Shown here piece by piece: positions 39,144-46,997 of a stretch of DNA of 64,000 nt (its first letter is position 1; the number at the start of each line of letters is the position of its first letter). Source of the DNA: Bradyrhizobium sp. LLZ17 (GTDB lineage: Bacteria > Pseudomonadota > Alphaproteobacteria > Rhizobiales > Xanthobacteraceae); the NCBI RefSeq assembly GCF_041200145.1, contig NZ_CP165734.1:868001-932000 (forward strand), in the 5' to 3' direction. The notes under the pieces are model-generated. The model made no database searches, was not told the DNA's origin, and saw only the letters and a program-made list of their open reading frames with translations. Position numbers and translations under genes: made by a program.

Positions 39144-39452
39144 ATGAGCAGACGAGCACGCCGGAACCACACACCGGCCTTCAAGGCGAAGGTGGCGCTT
39201 GCCGCGGTCAAGGGCGACCGGACGATAGCCCAACTGGCCGAACACTTTGATGTCCATCCCAATCAGATCACGGCCTGGAAGGCCCAATTGGAAGGCGGCG
39301 CTTCCGGGGTTTTCGGCTCGGGCAGCATGTCGCCCGCCGCGCCTGCGATCGACGTGAAGTCGCTGCACGCCAAGATCGGAGAACTGACGCTGGAGAACGA
39401 TTTTTTAGAAGGAGCGCTCACCAAGGCGGGATTGCTGAGCGCAAAGCGATGA
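39144..39452 (+). CDS. IS3-family transposase OrfA
   Basis: A 102-residue HTH protein. RRNHTPAFKAKVALAAVKGD and TIAQLAEHFDVHPNQITAWK form the terminal-repeat-binding helix-turn-helix. A leucine-zipper-like end (LHAKIGELTLENDFLEGAL) follows. ATG 39144 has an AGGAGCGACG site. It overlaps orfB by 4 bp and carries the frameshift heptamer near its end. Confidence 0.92.
   Translation: MSRRARRNHTPAFKAKVALAAVKGDRTIAQLAEHFDVHPNQITAWKAQLEGGASGVFGSGSMSPAAPAIDVKSLHAKIGELTLENDFLEGALTKAGLLSAKR
39401..39407 (+). promoter_or_regulatory. programmed -1 frameshift heptamer TTTTTTA
   Basis: T TTT TTA is in the correct phase of orfA (GAT TTT TTA). A -1 slip moves ribosomes into the frame of orfB, which is open from here to 39449, giving an OrfAB fusion transposase as in other IS3 elements. 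Confidence 0.65.
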
Positions 39453-40276
39453 TCGACCGTGAGCACGATCTGTCGATCACTAGGCAGGCGGAGGTTTTGC
39501 AGATCAGCCGTGGCAGCGTTTATTACCTGCCGCGTCCGGTGCCGGACGCCGATCTCGCGATCATGGGGCGTCTCGACCGGCTGCATCTGGAGTTTCCCTT
39601 CGCCGGTTCGCGAATGTTGAGAGGCCTGCTGGCTGCCGAGGGGTGCAAGATCGGCCGCCGGCATGTCAAGACGCTGATGCGGCGGATGGGGATAGAGGCG
39701 CTCTATCGCCGTCCGCGCACGACGAAGCCGGAACCCGGCCACAAGGTCCATCCGTATCTGCTGCGCGGCATGGAGATCACACGGCCGAACCAGGTCTGGG
39801 CCATGGACATCACCTACATCCCGATGGCGCGCGGCTTCGTCTATCTCGCCGTCGTGCTCGACTGGGCGACGCGCCGGGTTTTGTCCTGGCGGCTGTCGAT
39901 CACCATGGAAGCAGCCTTCTGCGTCGAGACGCTGGAGGATGCCTTGGCTCGTCACGGCAAGCCGGACATCTTCAACACCGACCAGGGCTCGCAGTTCACC
40001 GGTGCGGCCTTCACCGGCGTGCTCGCCGACAACGGCATCGCAATCAGCATGGACGGCAAGGGCGCATGGCGGGACAATGTGTTCGTCGAACGGCTGTGGC
40101 GCAGCATCAAATACGAGGAGGTCTATCTGCGAGCCTACGAAACCGTCGGCGAGGCACGACATTCGATTGGCCGGTATCTCGATTTTTACAACGGACGACG
40201 TCCGCATTCGAGTCTTGACGACATGACCCCGGATCAAGCCTACTTCAACCTTCCGCCGCTCCGCGCGGCGGCCTAA
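39449..40276 (+). CDS. IS3-family transposase OrfB (DDE integrase domain)
   Basis: A 275-residue catalytic part. The N-terminal HTH_21-like segment (EFPFAGSRMLRGLLAAEG) is followed by the rve domain: first Asp in AMDITYIPM, second in FNTDQGSQFTG, Glu in VFVERLWRSIKYE. No truncation is seen. It may be translated alone or as an OrfAB fusion. Confidence 0.93.
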   Translation: MIDREHDLSITRQAEVLQISRGSVYYLPRPVPDADLAIMGRLDRLHLEFPFAGSRMLRGLLAAEGCKIGRRHVKTLMRRMGIEALYRRPRTTKPEPGHKVHPYLLRGMEITRPNQVWAMDITYIPMARGFVYLAVVLDWATRRVLSWRLSITMEAAFCVETLEDALARHGKPDIFNTDQGSQFTGAAFTGVLADNGIAISMDGKGAWRDNVFVERLWRSIKYEEVYLRAYETVGEARHSIGRYLDFYNGRRPHSSLDDMTPDQAYFNLPPLRAAA

Positions 40277-41448
40277 CCCCGGCAGAGGCTCCACTTATCG
40301 ACGCCGAAAATCTGTTCAGACAACCGGGACCAGCTCTGATAGTCGGCCCAAACTTTGAATTGGTTTGGCGCCAAAAGGTGCTGTTTCAAAACAAATCCAG
40401 ACCTTCCATCGTCGGTAACGATCCGCACCCAGACGTGATCGATAGCTGTATGCGGAAATTGATCGTCAAGATTGGAATAGTTCAAATTGTACTCTGCAAG
40501 TGCCGTCACCTGTGATCGTACCGCAAGCCTGAACAGGCCGGCAGCATTCTCGTCCGGCCCGCGTCGCGCCTGAGTATTGTCGTGAATCACAAGGTATTTT
40601 GTAGACTCGGGAGCATTGATCTGTGCCTTGATGGATGAATCAGGGACAAGATCCTGGTGAGGCGCTTCTATAGGTGCAGCTTGAACTCTGCCTCGCAAAT
40701 AAAATTCGCCCGTGATGGAAAGGGATAGCTCGGGTAGCTGCTTTTGGGAGGTTGAATCGTACACGTCGTTGCTGATACGGCGGAAAATAGTGCCAATCTC
40801 TTCCTGATCTTCAATGTGTCTCAGGAATGCCTGCGTGTACGGGCTGTTCCGTCCGCTTCCGTCCTCAGCCGTTCTACCGGCCTGGGTGGCATAAGACAGG
40901 ATGACCCCCTGTGCGTCGATCTTTGCCAGCCCACTTTGCAGCGAGAGTGCCCTAGTAGTTGCAATTGACCTCTTCAGTTGATCTGCCAGCGGATTGTCAC
41001 GGCAAGCATCAAGGACTAGGATTCGCAGTGACTTCGCCTGCTGGAGATCTGAAACGACCTCATCCACTCTAACCATGCGGCGCAAATCGGCTTCGTCGGC
41101 CAGCTTGATGTCGATCGGCGCGAGATAATTCACGCCAGCGAACTGGAGCGCATGACCGCTGTAATAGAAGATGGCAACGTCGGCGTCCCGAGCGGCCTTT
41201 GCAAAAGCGATGGTCGCATCCTCCATCTTGTTCTTTTCGAGATCGGTTAGGACAGTTGTCTGAAAGCCATCCCTCTGAAGGGCAGCACCCACGTCCCTCG
41301 CATCGTTCGGAGGGTTCGGTAGTGTCGGTGCGTTCACATAGGCACCGTTGCCGATCACCAACGCCACCCGCACCTCGGCTGACGCCTGGCTGGCAACAAC
41401 GCTGGGCATCGTAAGCAGTAGGAAATAGCAAAGCCGCAACATTTTCAT
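40273..41448 (-). CDS. secreted caspase-like (peptidase C14) protein, 3' end replaced by IS
   Basis: A 391-residue protein. Residues 1-24 are a signal peptide (LRLCYFLLLTMPSVVASQASA). Residues about 25-240 are a caspase-like p20 domain with catalytic His in YYSGHALQFAG and Cys in LDACRDNPLA. A linker and an SH3-like C-terminal part follow (HVWVRIVTDDGRSGFVLKQHLL). The IS replaces the original end: after IFG the frame runs nine codons into the IS (VDKWSLCRG). Without the IS it would end ten codons later. ATG 41448 follows a GAGGG site. Longer upstream frame (to 41718) lacks sense before the signal peptide. Confidence 0.82.
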   Translation of the reverse strand: MKMLRLCYFLLLTMPSVVASQASAEVRVALVIGNGAYVNAPTLPNPPNDARDVGAALQRDGFQTTVLTDLEKNKMEDATIAFAKAARDADVAIFYYSGHALQFAGVNYLAPIDIKLADEADLRRMVRVDEVVSDLQQAKSLRILVLDACRDNPLADQLKRSIATTRALSLQSGLAKIDAQGVILSYATQAGRTAEDGSGRNSPYTQAFLRHIEDQEEIGTIFRRISNDVYDSTSQKQLPELSLSITGEFYLRGRVQAAPIEAPHQDLVPDSSIKAQINAPESTKYLVIHDNTQARRGPDENAAGLFRLAVRSQVTALAEYNLNYSNLDDQFPHTAIDHVWVRIVTDDGRSGFVLKQHLLAPNQFKVWADYQSWSRLSEQIFGVDKWSLCRG

Positions 41449-41838
41449 ATGAACCCTCGTCCGACGTCGCGACGATGCGCGCGCGATCCAAAGTTGTCTG
41501 TGATTCATATCACGCCCGCAGCTGCCGTTCCAGCGGGCGCCGCAATACCAAACGGGCTGCAGGTCGCCTTTGGCTCCTAAATAGACGTACTCAACGGGCC
41601 TCCCGTGTCTGCTTCCGAGGCTAGTGGGAAAGTGCCCTTGATAGCTACCAACCACAGTTGTTCCGGACTTGTGCACCGATACCGCGAAGCGGGCGCCTTC
41701 GACGTCTTGATGCGCCAAAGCAAATCGCGTTGAGGTCTCGTCGCTGCGGTTGACGGTGAGCGATGATCTGCGATTGCGCGAACAGCTCCCGGCCGTTGGC
41801 GGCTGGTATCAGGGCGTTCGCCGCGACTACGGGGCGCA
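41449..41838. other. gene-poor stretch with a possible 3' gene remnant
   Basis: These 390 bp hold the caspase-like gene promoter region. On the plus strand there is a short frame ending LPAVGGWYQGVRRDYGAQ, whose TGA overlaps the DUF1515 start (ATGA). That frame (GTG 41757 to 41842) may be the tail of a truncated upstream gene. Confidence 0.3.
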
Positions 41839-42201
41839 ATGATGTCCGAAGGCGACAAAAACGGCGCGCATCACCCGATCACGTTCCAAATTTTGGACAA
41901 GCTCGCACAGGTGCAAAGCCAGCTCGCCGGGCTCGCCGCGCAAACTGCCGCAATCCTGTCGGAACAAGCCCGCGCGAATGACGGGCGCCGTGAAGTCTAT
42001 GCGCGCCTTGAAGCGCTCGCGCTCAAAGGTGCGGAGGTCGATCGCATCGCCCCCCTGGTCGACAAGCACGAAATCGCACATCAGCGGAACGCTGGAGTTG
42101 GCCGCTTCGTCAATGCGGCCTGGATGGCCGTTTCCGGCGCGGTGATTGCCGCGGGGACGCTGCTCGCAAATCACTATCTAAACGGGCCTCCGGCCCACTG
42201 A
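41839..42201 (+). CDS. DUF1515-like phage-associated protein
   Basis: A 120-residue protein: a helical N-terminal part (QILDKLAQVQSQLAGLAAQT, then RREVYARLEALALKGAEVD) and one C-terminal membrane span (WMAVSGAVIAAGTLLA). This layout is that of DUF1515 proteins, found beside lysis genes of rhizobial prophages. Two ATGs lie in tandem at 41839 and 41842. Confidence 0.6.
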   Translation: MMSEGDKNGAHHPITFQILDKLAQVQSQLAGLAAQTAAILSEQARANDGRREVYARLEALALKGAEVDRIAPLVDKHEIAHQRNAGVGRFVNAAWMAVSGAVIAAGTLLANHYLNGPPAH

Positions 42202-42381
42202 CATTCCCGCCGGGCGGCTCCCGGCATCTACGTCAATTATTTCTAAGGTTGCTTTGTCCTCGTTCGGGTGGGCCGCGAAATTATCGAAGTTGCGAATGGC
42301 ATCAACTGTTTCGCGTAGCCTTCTAGGAAGAGCCTTTAGCGGATCGGTTTCCGCGAGCAGACGATCAATCTCCTGCGGCAA
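42178..42381 (-). pseudogene. DUF4145 C-terminal fragment
   Basis: A 67-codon frame with DAIRNFDNFAAHPNEDKATLEIIDVDAG matches the end of DUF4145-type proteins, whose consensus is AIRNxGNxAAHP. The N-terminal part is missing and the sequence diverges after IDVDAG. It abuts an unrelated nrdJ scrap at about 42393. Confidence 0.5.
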
Positions 42382-42392
42382 ATCCTTGGCCT

Positions 42393-42515
42393 TACGCGGG
42401 CGATTGCTGCGGCAACTGCTCCAGCTTCACGATGGTCCGAAACGGCACCTGCCTGAAGTGCGAGACGTGCGGCGAAACCACGGGGTGCTGGCCATCGACG
42501 CCAAACGAGCATTGA
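42393..42515 (+). pseudogene. C-terminal fragment of B12-dependent ribonucleotide reductase (nrdJ)
   Basis: Plus-strand translation reads YAGDCCGNCSSFTMVRNG then TCLKCETCGETTGCW before a stop at 42513. This is the conserved zinc/Cys-rich tail of NrdJ (G..C..CGNFT.VRNGTC.KC.TCG.T.GC). Nothing of the enzyme body is nearby, so this is a gene scrap carried by the island. Confidence 0.6.
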
Positions 42516-42563
42516 TAGCGATCTGCTGTCGATTTACTGTCCTGGTATGTGGAGCCAGCCCCA

Positions 42564-43109
42564 ATGAGCAGCTTCGGGTTGTTTTTGGCAATATTAATAT
42601 GTCTAGCTGTATTGCTGCTCATGACCTATGCAGCTTACACGTTGAGTCTGGGTCATTCCGGCGAACTATATGTGATCTTTTATATCTTCTCTTTATTCGC
42701 CTTTGTTTCCTTGCCTTTACACGCTGCTGCCCTTGCAAGCGGCCAAGAAATCGAAGATTTTTTGGGTCCATTAAAATTCGCGTATAGCGTTTTGACAAAT
42801 ACGGAAGACGAAATTTACTTCGTTCTAGGTATACTATACCTGGGCATTGGTCCCCAAATACTGACGTATGTCCTAAGCGGCTTCTTCGGCTCAGCTGCAT
42901 TGCCGATGTTCGTTCGACAAATTCAGACGATCGCCATTCTGAGCCTAGTAAAATTTATGGCAGGTCTAAGTGGAATTATGTCGGGAAAGGTGCTCGCGAG
43001 CGTGTATTTCGGCCGGCCCACGGCTGTAGATACAATTCTTGCACTCGTGTCCCTTTACATCGCTTTGTGGGGTGCGTTTATTCATTACTTCGGAAATGAA
43101 CTTTTTTAA
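42564..43109 (+). CDS. hypothetical integral membrane protein
   Basis: A 181-residue protein with about five membrane spans (residues about 4-26, 33-58, 82-108, 125-145, 155-175). Base composition is clearly lower in GC than in the flanking genes. No family is recognised and no signal motif is seen. It is isolated in the scrap-rich right part of the island. Confidence 0.5.
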   Translation: MSSFGLFLAILICLAVLLLMTYAAYTLSLGHSGELYVIFYIFSLFAFVSLPLHAAALASGQEIEDFLGPLKFAYSVLTNTEDEIYFVLGILYLGIGPQILTYVLSGFFGSAALPMFVRQIQTIAILSLVKFMAGLSGIMSGKVLASVYFGRPTAVDTILALVSLYIALWGAFIHYFGNELF

Positions 43110-43512
43110 AGCTTCTTCGCGGCCGCATCAGTCGCCCCATTCTCCGGTCGTTCTATGCAATTCATCGTTCGTTCACGAGACGCAGTCGGCCACCCAGTCC
43201 TAGGCGGCCGCCGCTCGTTGAGCGACTTGTTGCCAAAACGAGTGACGCGAGCAGAATTTTTAGGGCCCGCTGCCGGACCCTGTGCCGGTTGATTGCGCGC
43301 GCGACGTCATAGAGGTGCTGATCGTAGACTTCCGACAAATGGCACCAGGGCTATCCCCAGAACCCACCGTTCTGTTAGCGTTTGACCACGGCGGCGGAGC
43401 CGAGCGAATTCCCAATTGTCGTGAAAATGTATTCCGCAGTGAGGGCAGATCTGACGCACCTTGCGAAGAGGAGAGGCCTAATGGCTGCCGCGGACTACGC
43501 TAAGGGGACGCA
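43110..43512. other. 403-bp stretch without a supported gene
   Basis: Short frames exist on both strands but none has a convincing start, ribosome site or motif. It is probably degenerate island sequence. Confidence 0.4.
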
Positions 43513-43668
43513 TCATCCCGATTCTGGAAGGCATCGTCGGCGCTCGGCAACAAGAGCCTCCGCCGCGGCCTGCCAATGCGGCGCCTGGTGCTCCCGGCGG
43601 GGCAAAGCGGCGACGGCATCGCGGAAGATGATGAGTTCGCCGCCGCAGGGCAGGGCGATGGGGGTCAA
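43513..43668 (-). pseudogene. remnant of a small rhizobial-island protein
   Basis: The frame from TTG 43668 reads LTPIALPCGGELIIFRDAVAALP and REHQAPHWQAAAEALV. This resembles a small hypothetical protein common in Bradyrhizobium islands, which usually ends with ARIGxMRAL. Here the matching end (PSRIGMMRPLS) lies in another frame, so a frameshift near 43540 has broken it. Confidence 0.4.
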
Positions 43669-43683
43669 ACGTGCTTTTCCAGC

Positions 43684-43902
43684 TCAACGGCTGGCTTTCA
43701 GCGCCTCGCGCTCGGCTCGAGCAAGCTGCTTGGCTTGTTCCTCGGCCTCGGCGCTCGTGAGCAATTCGGGTCTCAGCCGCCGGCTTGGAACGTCATCCCA
43801 ATAGAAGAACCGGCTCGGGCGGCCGTCCCCGAAGCGAACCTCAAAGCTTCCGCATTCGGCAATGATCTGGTGTCGGAATATGCGGATCGGATCGCCTTGC
43901 AT
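43684..43902 (-). CDS. small conserved hypothetical protein
   Basis: A 72-residue soluble protein with VRFGDGRPSRFFYWDDVPSR and a charged helical end (TSAEAEEQAKQLARAERE). I recall similar small proteins in Bradyrhizobium accessory regions, of unknown function. It lies just upstream of the broken small gene on the same strand. Confidence 0.5.
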   Translation of the reverse strand: MQGDPIRIFRHQIIAECGSFEVRFGDGRPSRFFYWDDVPSRRLRPELLTSAEAEEQAKQLARAEREALKASR

Positions 43903-44009
43903 GCAACCGATGTCTTTGCCAAACCGGATGGATAGTCATTAGAAATCAGCAGCGGGATTTTTTGCAATTTGCCACAAAAAGGCGAGCAAAAACAACGATC
44001 GCCCCGCGC

Positions 44010-44054
44010 CTGGGAGACTAGGGGTCGGAGGTTCAAATCCTCTCGCTCCGACCA
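44010..44054 (+). repeat. attR: copy of tRNA-Pro 3' end
   Basis: Identical over 45 bp to 31904-31948. Upstream of it the tRNA match stops, so this is a partial copy left by site-specific integration and not a functional tRNA. Confidence 0.92.
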
Positions 44055-44333
44055 TTTTTCTCAAATCATCTGTCGGTGGATTGAACGGTGGCATGGAGCC
44101 ATCTGCTGCCGGTAACGCATGCGCCACGGTCGTATCGGCTGGCTGCTTCTGTGGCCGGCAAACCAAAATGCCGAAAACAACCCCATGCACAGTAGCAGTG
44201 CCATTGGCGGGATACTGTTTTTCCGAAGCGATTTGACGCGTCGGGCAAAACAGGGGTATGGTGTCATCATGCTGGCTGTGGATGCGGAAGTTTCTACGAC
44301 GGTTCGGTCACTGCGTTCTGTCCCGTGAATTTT
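44055..44333. other. 279-bp spacer between the two elements
   Basis: No gene is supported. A minus-strand frame (44061-44270) could encode a short hydrophobic peptide, but nothing confirms it. Confidence 0.3.
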
Positions 44334-44408
44334 GGAGCGCGGTCGTCCGGAGCCCAGTTAGCGCACTAGGGGAGAGAGGGTGGGAAGTTCCGGTCCCTGC
44401 TCCGACCA
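44334..44408 (+). pseudogene. degenerate tRNA-Pro copy, att remnant of an older element
   Basis: GGAGCG (44334) ... AGCCCAGTTAGCGCACTAG ... GCTCCGACCA (44399-44408) follows the order of tRNA-Pro, but the anticodon and T-arms are ruined. The following bases (AAATATCTATTAAAATCA ... TTCGTCCGATGTTC) parallel those after the intact tRNA (AAATTATCCAATAAAATCA ... TTCGTCGAGTGTTC), so the homology covers the element end as well. Confidence 0.7.
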
Positions 44409-44640
44409 AATATCTATTAAAATCAACCAGATATTTGAGCGTTCGGTTTGCAGCGGATTGCCCGTTCGCAAAGTGTTTGCGGTTCGGTTCGTCCGATGTT
44501 CAAAGGCGCCCAAGAGTCGGCGGCCGGACAAGGGCGATATTAAGCCTTTTCCAGCATGGATGGCCTGCACTCACCAATCGGCCAAGTTGTGCGATCGGAT
44601 TAGTTTCGCTACGAGTCCCGCTGAGGGCAAAGGGTTCAGA

Positions 44641-45480
44641 ATGTCGTTTCGACCAGCGAACGAGCAGCATGCGATCCAGGTGGCGGCGTTCGCCATTGGC
44701 CTGAACAAGCCGGTTGCGTGGAATTCAGTCGAAGCCTTGATCAAGGGGCCGGCTGAATGGCGCAGGTCTCTTCCGGCCATGGACCTAACCCACGTGGTCG
44801 ACGTTCAGGTGAACCCCCAGAGTGGGGCACCGGTAAACAGGGTATTCCGAGGCGTCGAATTCTCTCACAAGCGACCCGACGGGTCCGCTGAATGGCAATT
44901 GAGCGTGGTAGGACCGGAGCTGAAGGTGGAAACCACCGCCTACACACGGTGGAATGACGTCTGGGCGAAGGCGGGCGACATTCTGATCAATGCCGCAGGC
45001 TTGATCGGTATTTCCGAAATGAATAACGATCTAAGAGTCGCCAGCCTCACAATGGTTTTCTCGGACGTATTCTTCACTTCCGATGCCGAACCGGACTTTG
45101 GTGAATTGTTTTCGCGATCGTGCGACTTGTTGCCGCCCGCCATCTTTCAGCGCGGCCCAGTGTGGCATGCATATACCGGATGGTTTGAGGAACGACCGGA
45201 GGGAAATGTCCTCAACCAGCTGAACATAGATGTCCGAAAGGGACTACCGGAAGGGACCCTAGGCGCAATGCCGGGTGATCAGATCGCCGTAACGGTTCAA
45301 CATAACCAAATCTATCGGCCGGGGGCCGTGCTGACTTTGCAACCAGAAGAAGGTTTGAACGCGATAGAGAACCTACTGTTGCAGGAAATCCCTTTGATGC
45401 ATACTTACAATAAGTATCTGATACGGCAGCTGCTCGTTTCTGGAATACAGAATTTGATCAACATCAATGTCGACAATTAG
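44641..45480 (+). CDS. TIGR04255-like protein
   Basis: A 279-residue soluble protein resembling TIGR04255-type proteins. It begins with a MSFRPANEQHAIQVAAFAIGL region and contains a beta-rich middle (RVFRGVEFSHKRPDGSAEWQL, TRWNDVWAKAGDIL) and a helical end (LMHTYNKYLIRQLLVSGIQNLI). The function of the family is not known. It is first in a three-gene unit, overlapping the next gene by 14 bp. GC content is lower than in the chromosome. Confidence 0.6.
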   Translation: MSFRPANEQHAIQVAAFAIGLNKPVAWNSVEALIKGPAEWRRSLPAMDLTHVVDVQVNPQSGAPVNRVFRGVEFSHKRPDGSAEWQLSVVGPELKVETTAYTRWNDVWAKAGDILINAAGLIGISEMNNDLRVASLTMVFSDVFFTSDAEPDFGELFSRSCDLLPPAIFQRGPVWHAYTGWFEERPEGNVLNQLNIDVRKGLPEGTLGAMPGDQIAVTVQHNQIYRPGAVLTLQPEEGLNAIENLLLQEIPLMHTYNKYLIRQLLVSGIQNLININVDN

Positions 45481-46357
45481 CACATCTCAAAAGATTGGTT
45501 CTTCGGCACGTCGGCAGCCGCGACAGGCTGCTGCCGCTGCGGCGGCTGCGATTGCGGCTGCCTCTGGTGCAGCGCAGGCAAGCTCTCAAGAGCCAACTCG
45601 TGCCTCTCTCAAGCTGGACGCGGCTTGGTTTTTCGATGAATCGAGCGCGATAGGTTGCGACGTTCTTTTGAAGGACTTAGTCGAGCGTAATCTGTTTCAA
45701 CATGCTCGGTATAAATTTCGGGTGTCTGGTCCTCTAAACACGATTCCTCAAATCGAATTGGCATCAGGGCATTTGGCCGTCGTGGGACTTGGTAGCTATG
45801 GAGACACAGCTTCTGGGCTTACCAAAGCGCTGACGGGCAGCGCTATGCGGCGGATCGGAAAAGATGCGCTCGCGCTCGAAGATGATGATAAGATCAATGT
45901 CCTGAATCTACGGCCCTTGCAGTCTCTCCATTTGCCATTTGGCCACGGTTCAGCCACGGATGATCTGGCTCATCGCCTGTCCAGTTGGGCGGGCATGCTG
46001 ACTGTCGATTCAAAGCATGAGCTCCTTCGTGGTTACGAGCAGTATTCGGCAAGCAACTGGGACGGCGATGGTGCCGAGGCCATCACTAAAGAAACATTGG
46101 ATTACGCTCATCTCCTTATGGTGGGGCTTCCGGACAACTTTGGTCCTCCAGAAGTCTCACCTGGGCTGGACGGCTCCATCGCGCTCGAGTGGGTGCCGGA
46201 GAATCACAGAAATCTGCACAAACTCTTTTTGGACATTGGACCAGGGCCGCGCTGGCGCGCGTATTGGAAACTCAGGAGCGGTGAATTCGATCGGGTGACG
46301 GGTGAGACAAGCGAGGTTCGCCCGATATTACAACCGTTGTTCGACAAACTGAGCTAG
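45467..46357 (+). CDS. hypothetical protein with poly-Ala N-terminus and NWDGDGA motif
   Basis: A 296-residue protein. Residues about 18-40 are nearly all Ala (possibly a disordered or membrane-like stretch). Residues about 195-260 contain YSASNWDGDGAEAI ... DYAHLLMVGLP ... GLDGSIALEW, a pattern I recall from uncharacterised proteins that often sit beside toxin-like or TIGR04255 genes. There is no catalytic motif. It overlaps the first gene of the unit by 14 bp and the third starts 5 bp later. Confidence 0.6.
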   Translation: MSTISTSQKIGSSARRQPRQAAAAAAAAIAAASGAAQASSQEPTRASLKLDAAWFFDESSAIGCDVLLKDLVERNLFQHARYKFRVSGPLNTIPQIELASGHLAVVGLGSYGDTASGLTKALTGSAMRRIGKDALALEDDDKINVLNLRPLQSLHLPFGHGSATDDLAHRLSSWAGMLTVDSKHELLRGYEQYSASNWDGDGAEAITKETLDYAHLLMVGLPDNFGPPEVSPGLDGSIALEWVPENHRNLHKLFLDIGPGPRWRAYWKLRSGEFDRVTGETSEVRPILQPLFDKLS

Positions 46358-46361
46358 CACC

Positions 46362-46968
46362 ATGCCCCTTCGGGAAGGCGAGGTTGCTCCCGATGGAGAC
46401 GTGTGGTTTCGCCTGATCACCAGCGAATCACACATCAGCCGCGGCAAGATCAAGCATGGTGCATTCAAGGGAAAATTCTTAGGGCGCGCCAATTCTGACC
46501 GTCCCTATACTACGGAGATATCTGGTCGGCTGCGATCCGAAGCGGGAAGCATCGATGAAATTCGTGCTCATGCGGAAGCGTATTGTAAGGCTAAGGGCGA
46601 GCTCTGGGCAAAAGTTCGCAGGCCTAATGTTCTGCCAGAAAGCGGCTGCCGCAAAAGTCTTCGACCAGTTCTCTATGAACGTCTATTTTACACCGATCAC
46701 CTCCGAGCCCGACGTGGACCCAGCCCACTCCGATATCGGCATCGCCGGTCCGCCAATTGTGGACGGCTCGCCGGAGTATGATCGGTTGGTGATAGAGCTG
46801 TCAGACCTTTTGCGAGGATTACACAGCCCCGACCAAATTGACCTACTTCCAGAAGCTATTGCTGATGGACCACCATCAACAGAGATGTCTCAGACGGAAC
46901 TTGAGCCCGGGGCGGTCGCATCGGACAGTTTGCCAACGAAGATCCTTCGTTTCCTAGGAATACGCTGA
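46362..46968 (+). pseudogene. third gene of the TIGR04255 unit, frameshifted
   Basis: The first frame (ATG 46362) reads VWFRLITSESHISRGKIKHGAFKG ... EAYCKAKGELWAKV. The second frame, to 46968, continues KVFDQFSMNVYFTPITSEPDVDPAHSD. Each half looks like part of one roughly 200-residue protein, with the break between about 46620 and 46670. No function is known. It may be decay of the older element or a sequencing error. Confidence 0.5.
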
Positions 46969-46997
46969 TCGAACCTGCACTCTCGCAACCATTTATT

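Larger units (their letters stand above)
39082..40302 (+). mobile_element. IS3-family insertion sequence (1221 bp)
   Basis: Terminal inverted repeats of 22 bp, 39082-39103 and 40281-40302, match at 20 positions and start GTCGATAAGTGGAG. Inside are orfA and orfB with a complete DDE triad and a slippery heptamer. No target-site duplication is obvious at these borders. It interrupts the 3' end of the caspase-like gene. Confidence 0.88.
31904..44054. mobile_element. integrated phage-like genomic island in tRNA-Pro (12.15 kb)
   Basis: It is bounded by 45-bp direct repeats of the tRNA-Pro 3' end and encodes a tyrosine integrase, an excisionase-like HTH protein, HNH, NinB, YqaJ exonuclease, NusG-like and DUF1515 proteins. 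There are no capsid, tail or terminase genes, so it resembles a phage satellite or remnant. Cargo includes HicAB, DUF2806 and a secreted caspase-like operon. The right third (42.2-44 kb) is full of gene scraps. GC content is visibly lower than in the flanks. Confidence 0.88.

Noticed and set aside
39082..40302. Target-site duplication of the IS
   Set aside because: Bases flanking the terminal repeats (CGG and GCC) do not match, so no duplication could be supported.
31904..44054. Complete prophage
   Set aside because: No terminase, portal, capsid, tail or lysis cassette is visible, so it is better described as a phage-like island or satellite.
43981..44054. Second functional tRNA-Pro
   Set aside because: Only the 3' 45 bp match; the acceptor 5' strand and D-arm are missing, so it is an attR site.
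44061..44270. Leftward frame with a hydrophobic start (MALLLCMGLFSAFWFAG)
   Set aside because: No ribosome site, no homology recognised, and it lies in degenerate sequence between two elements.
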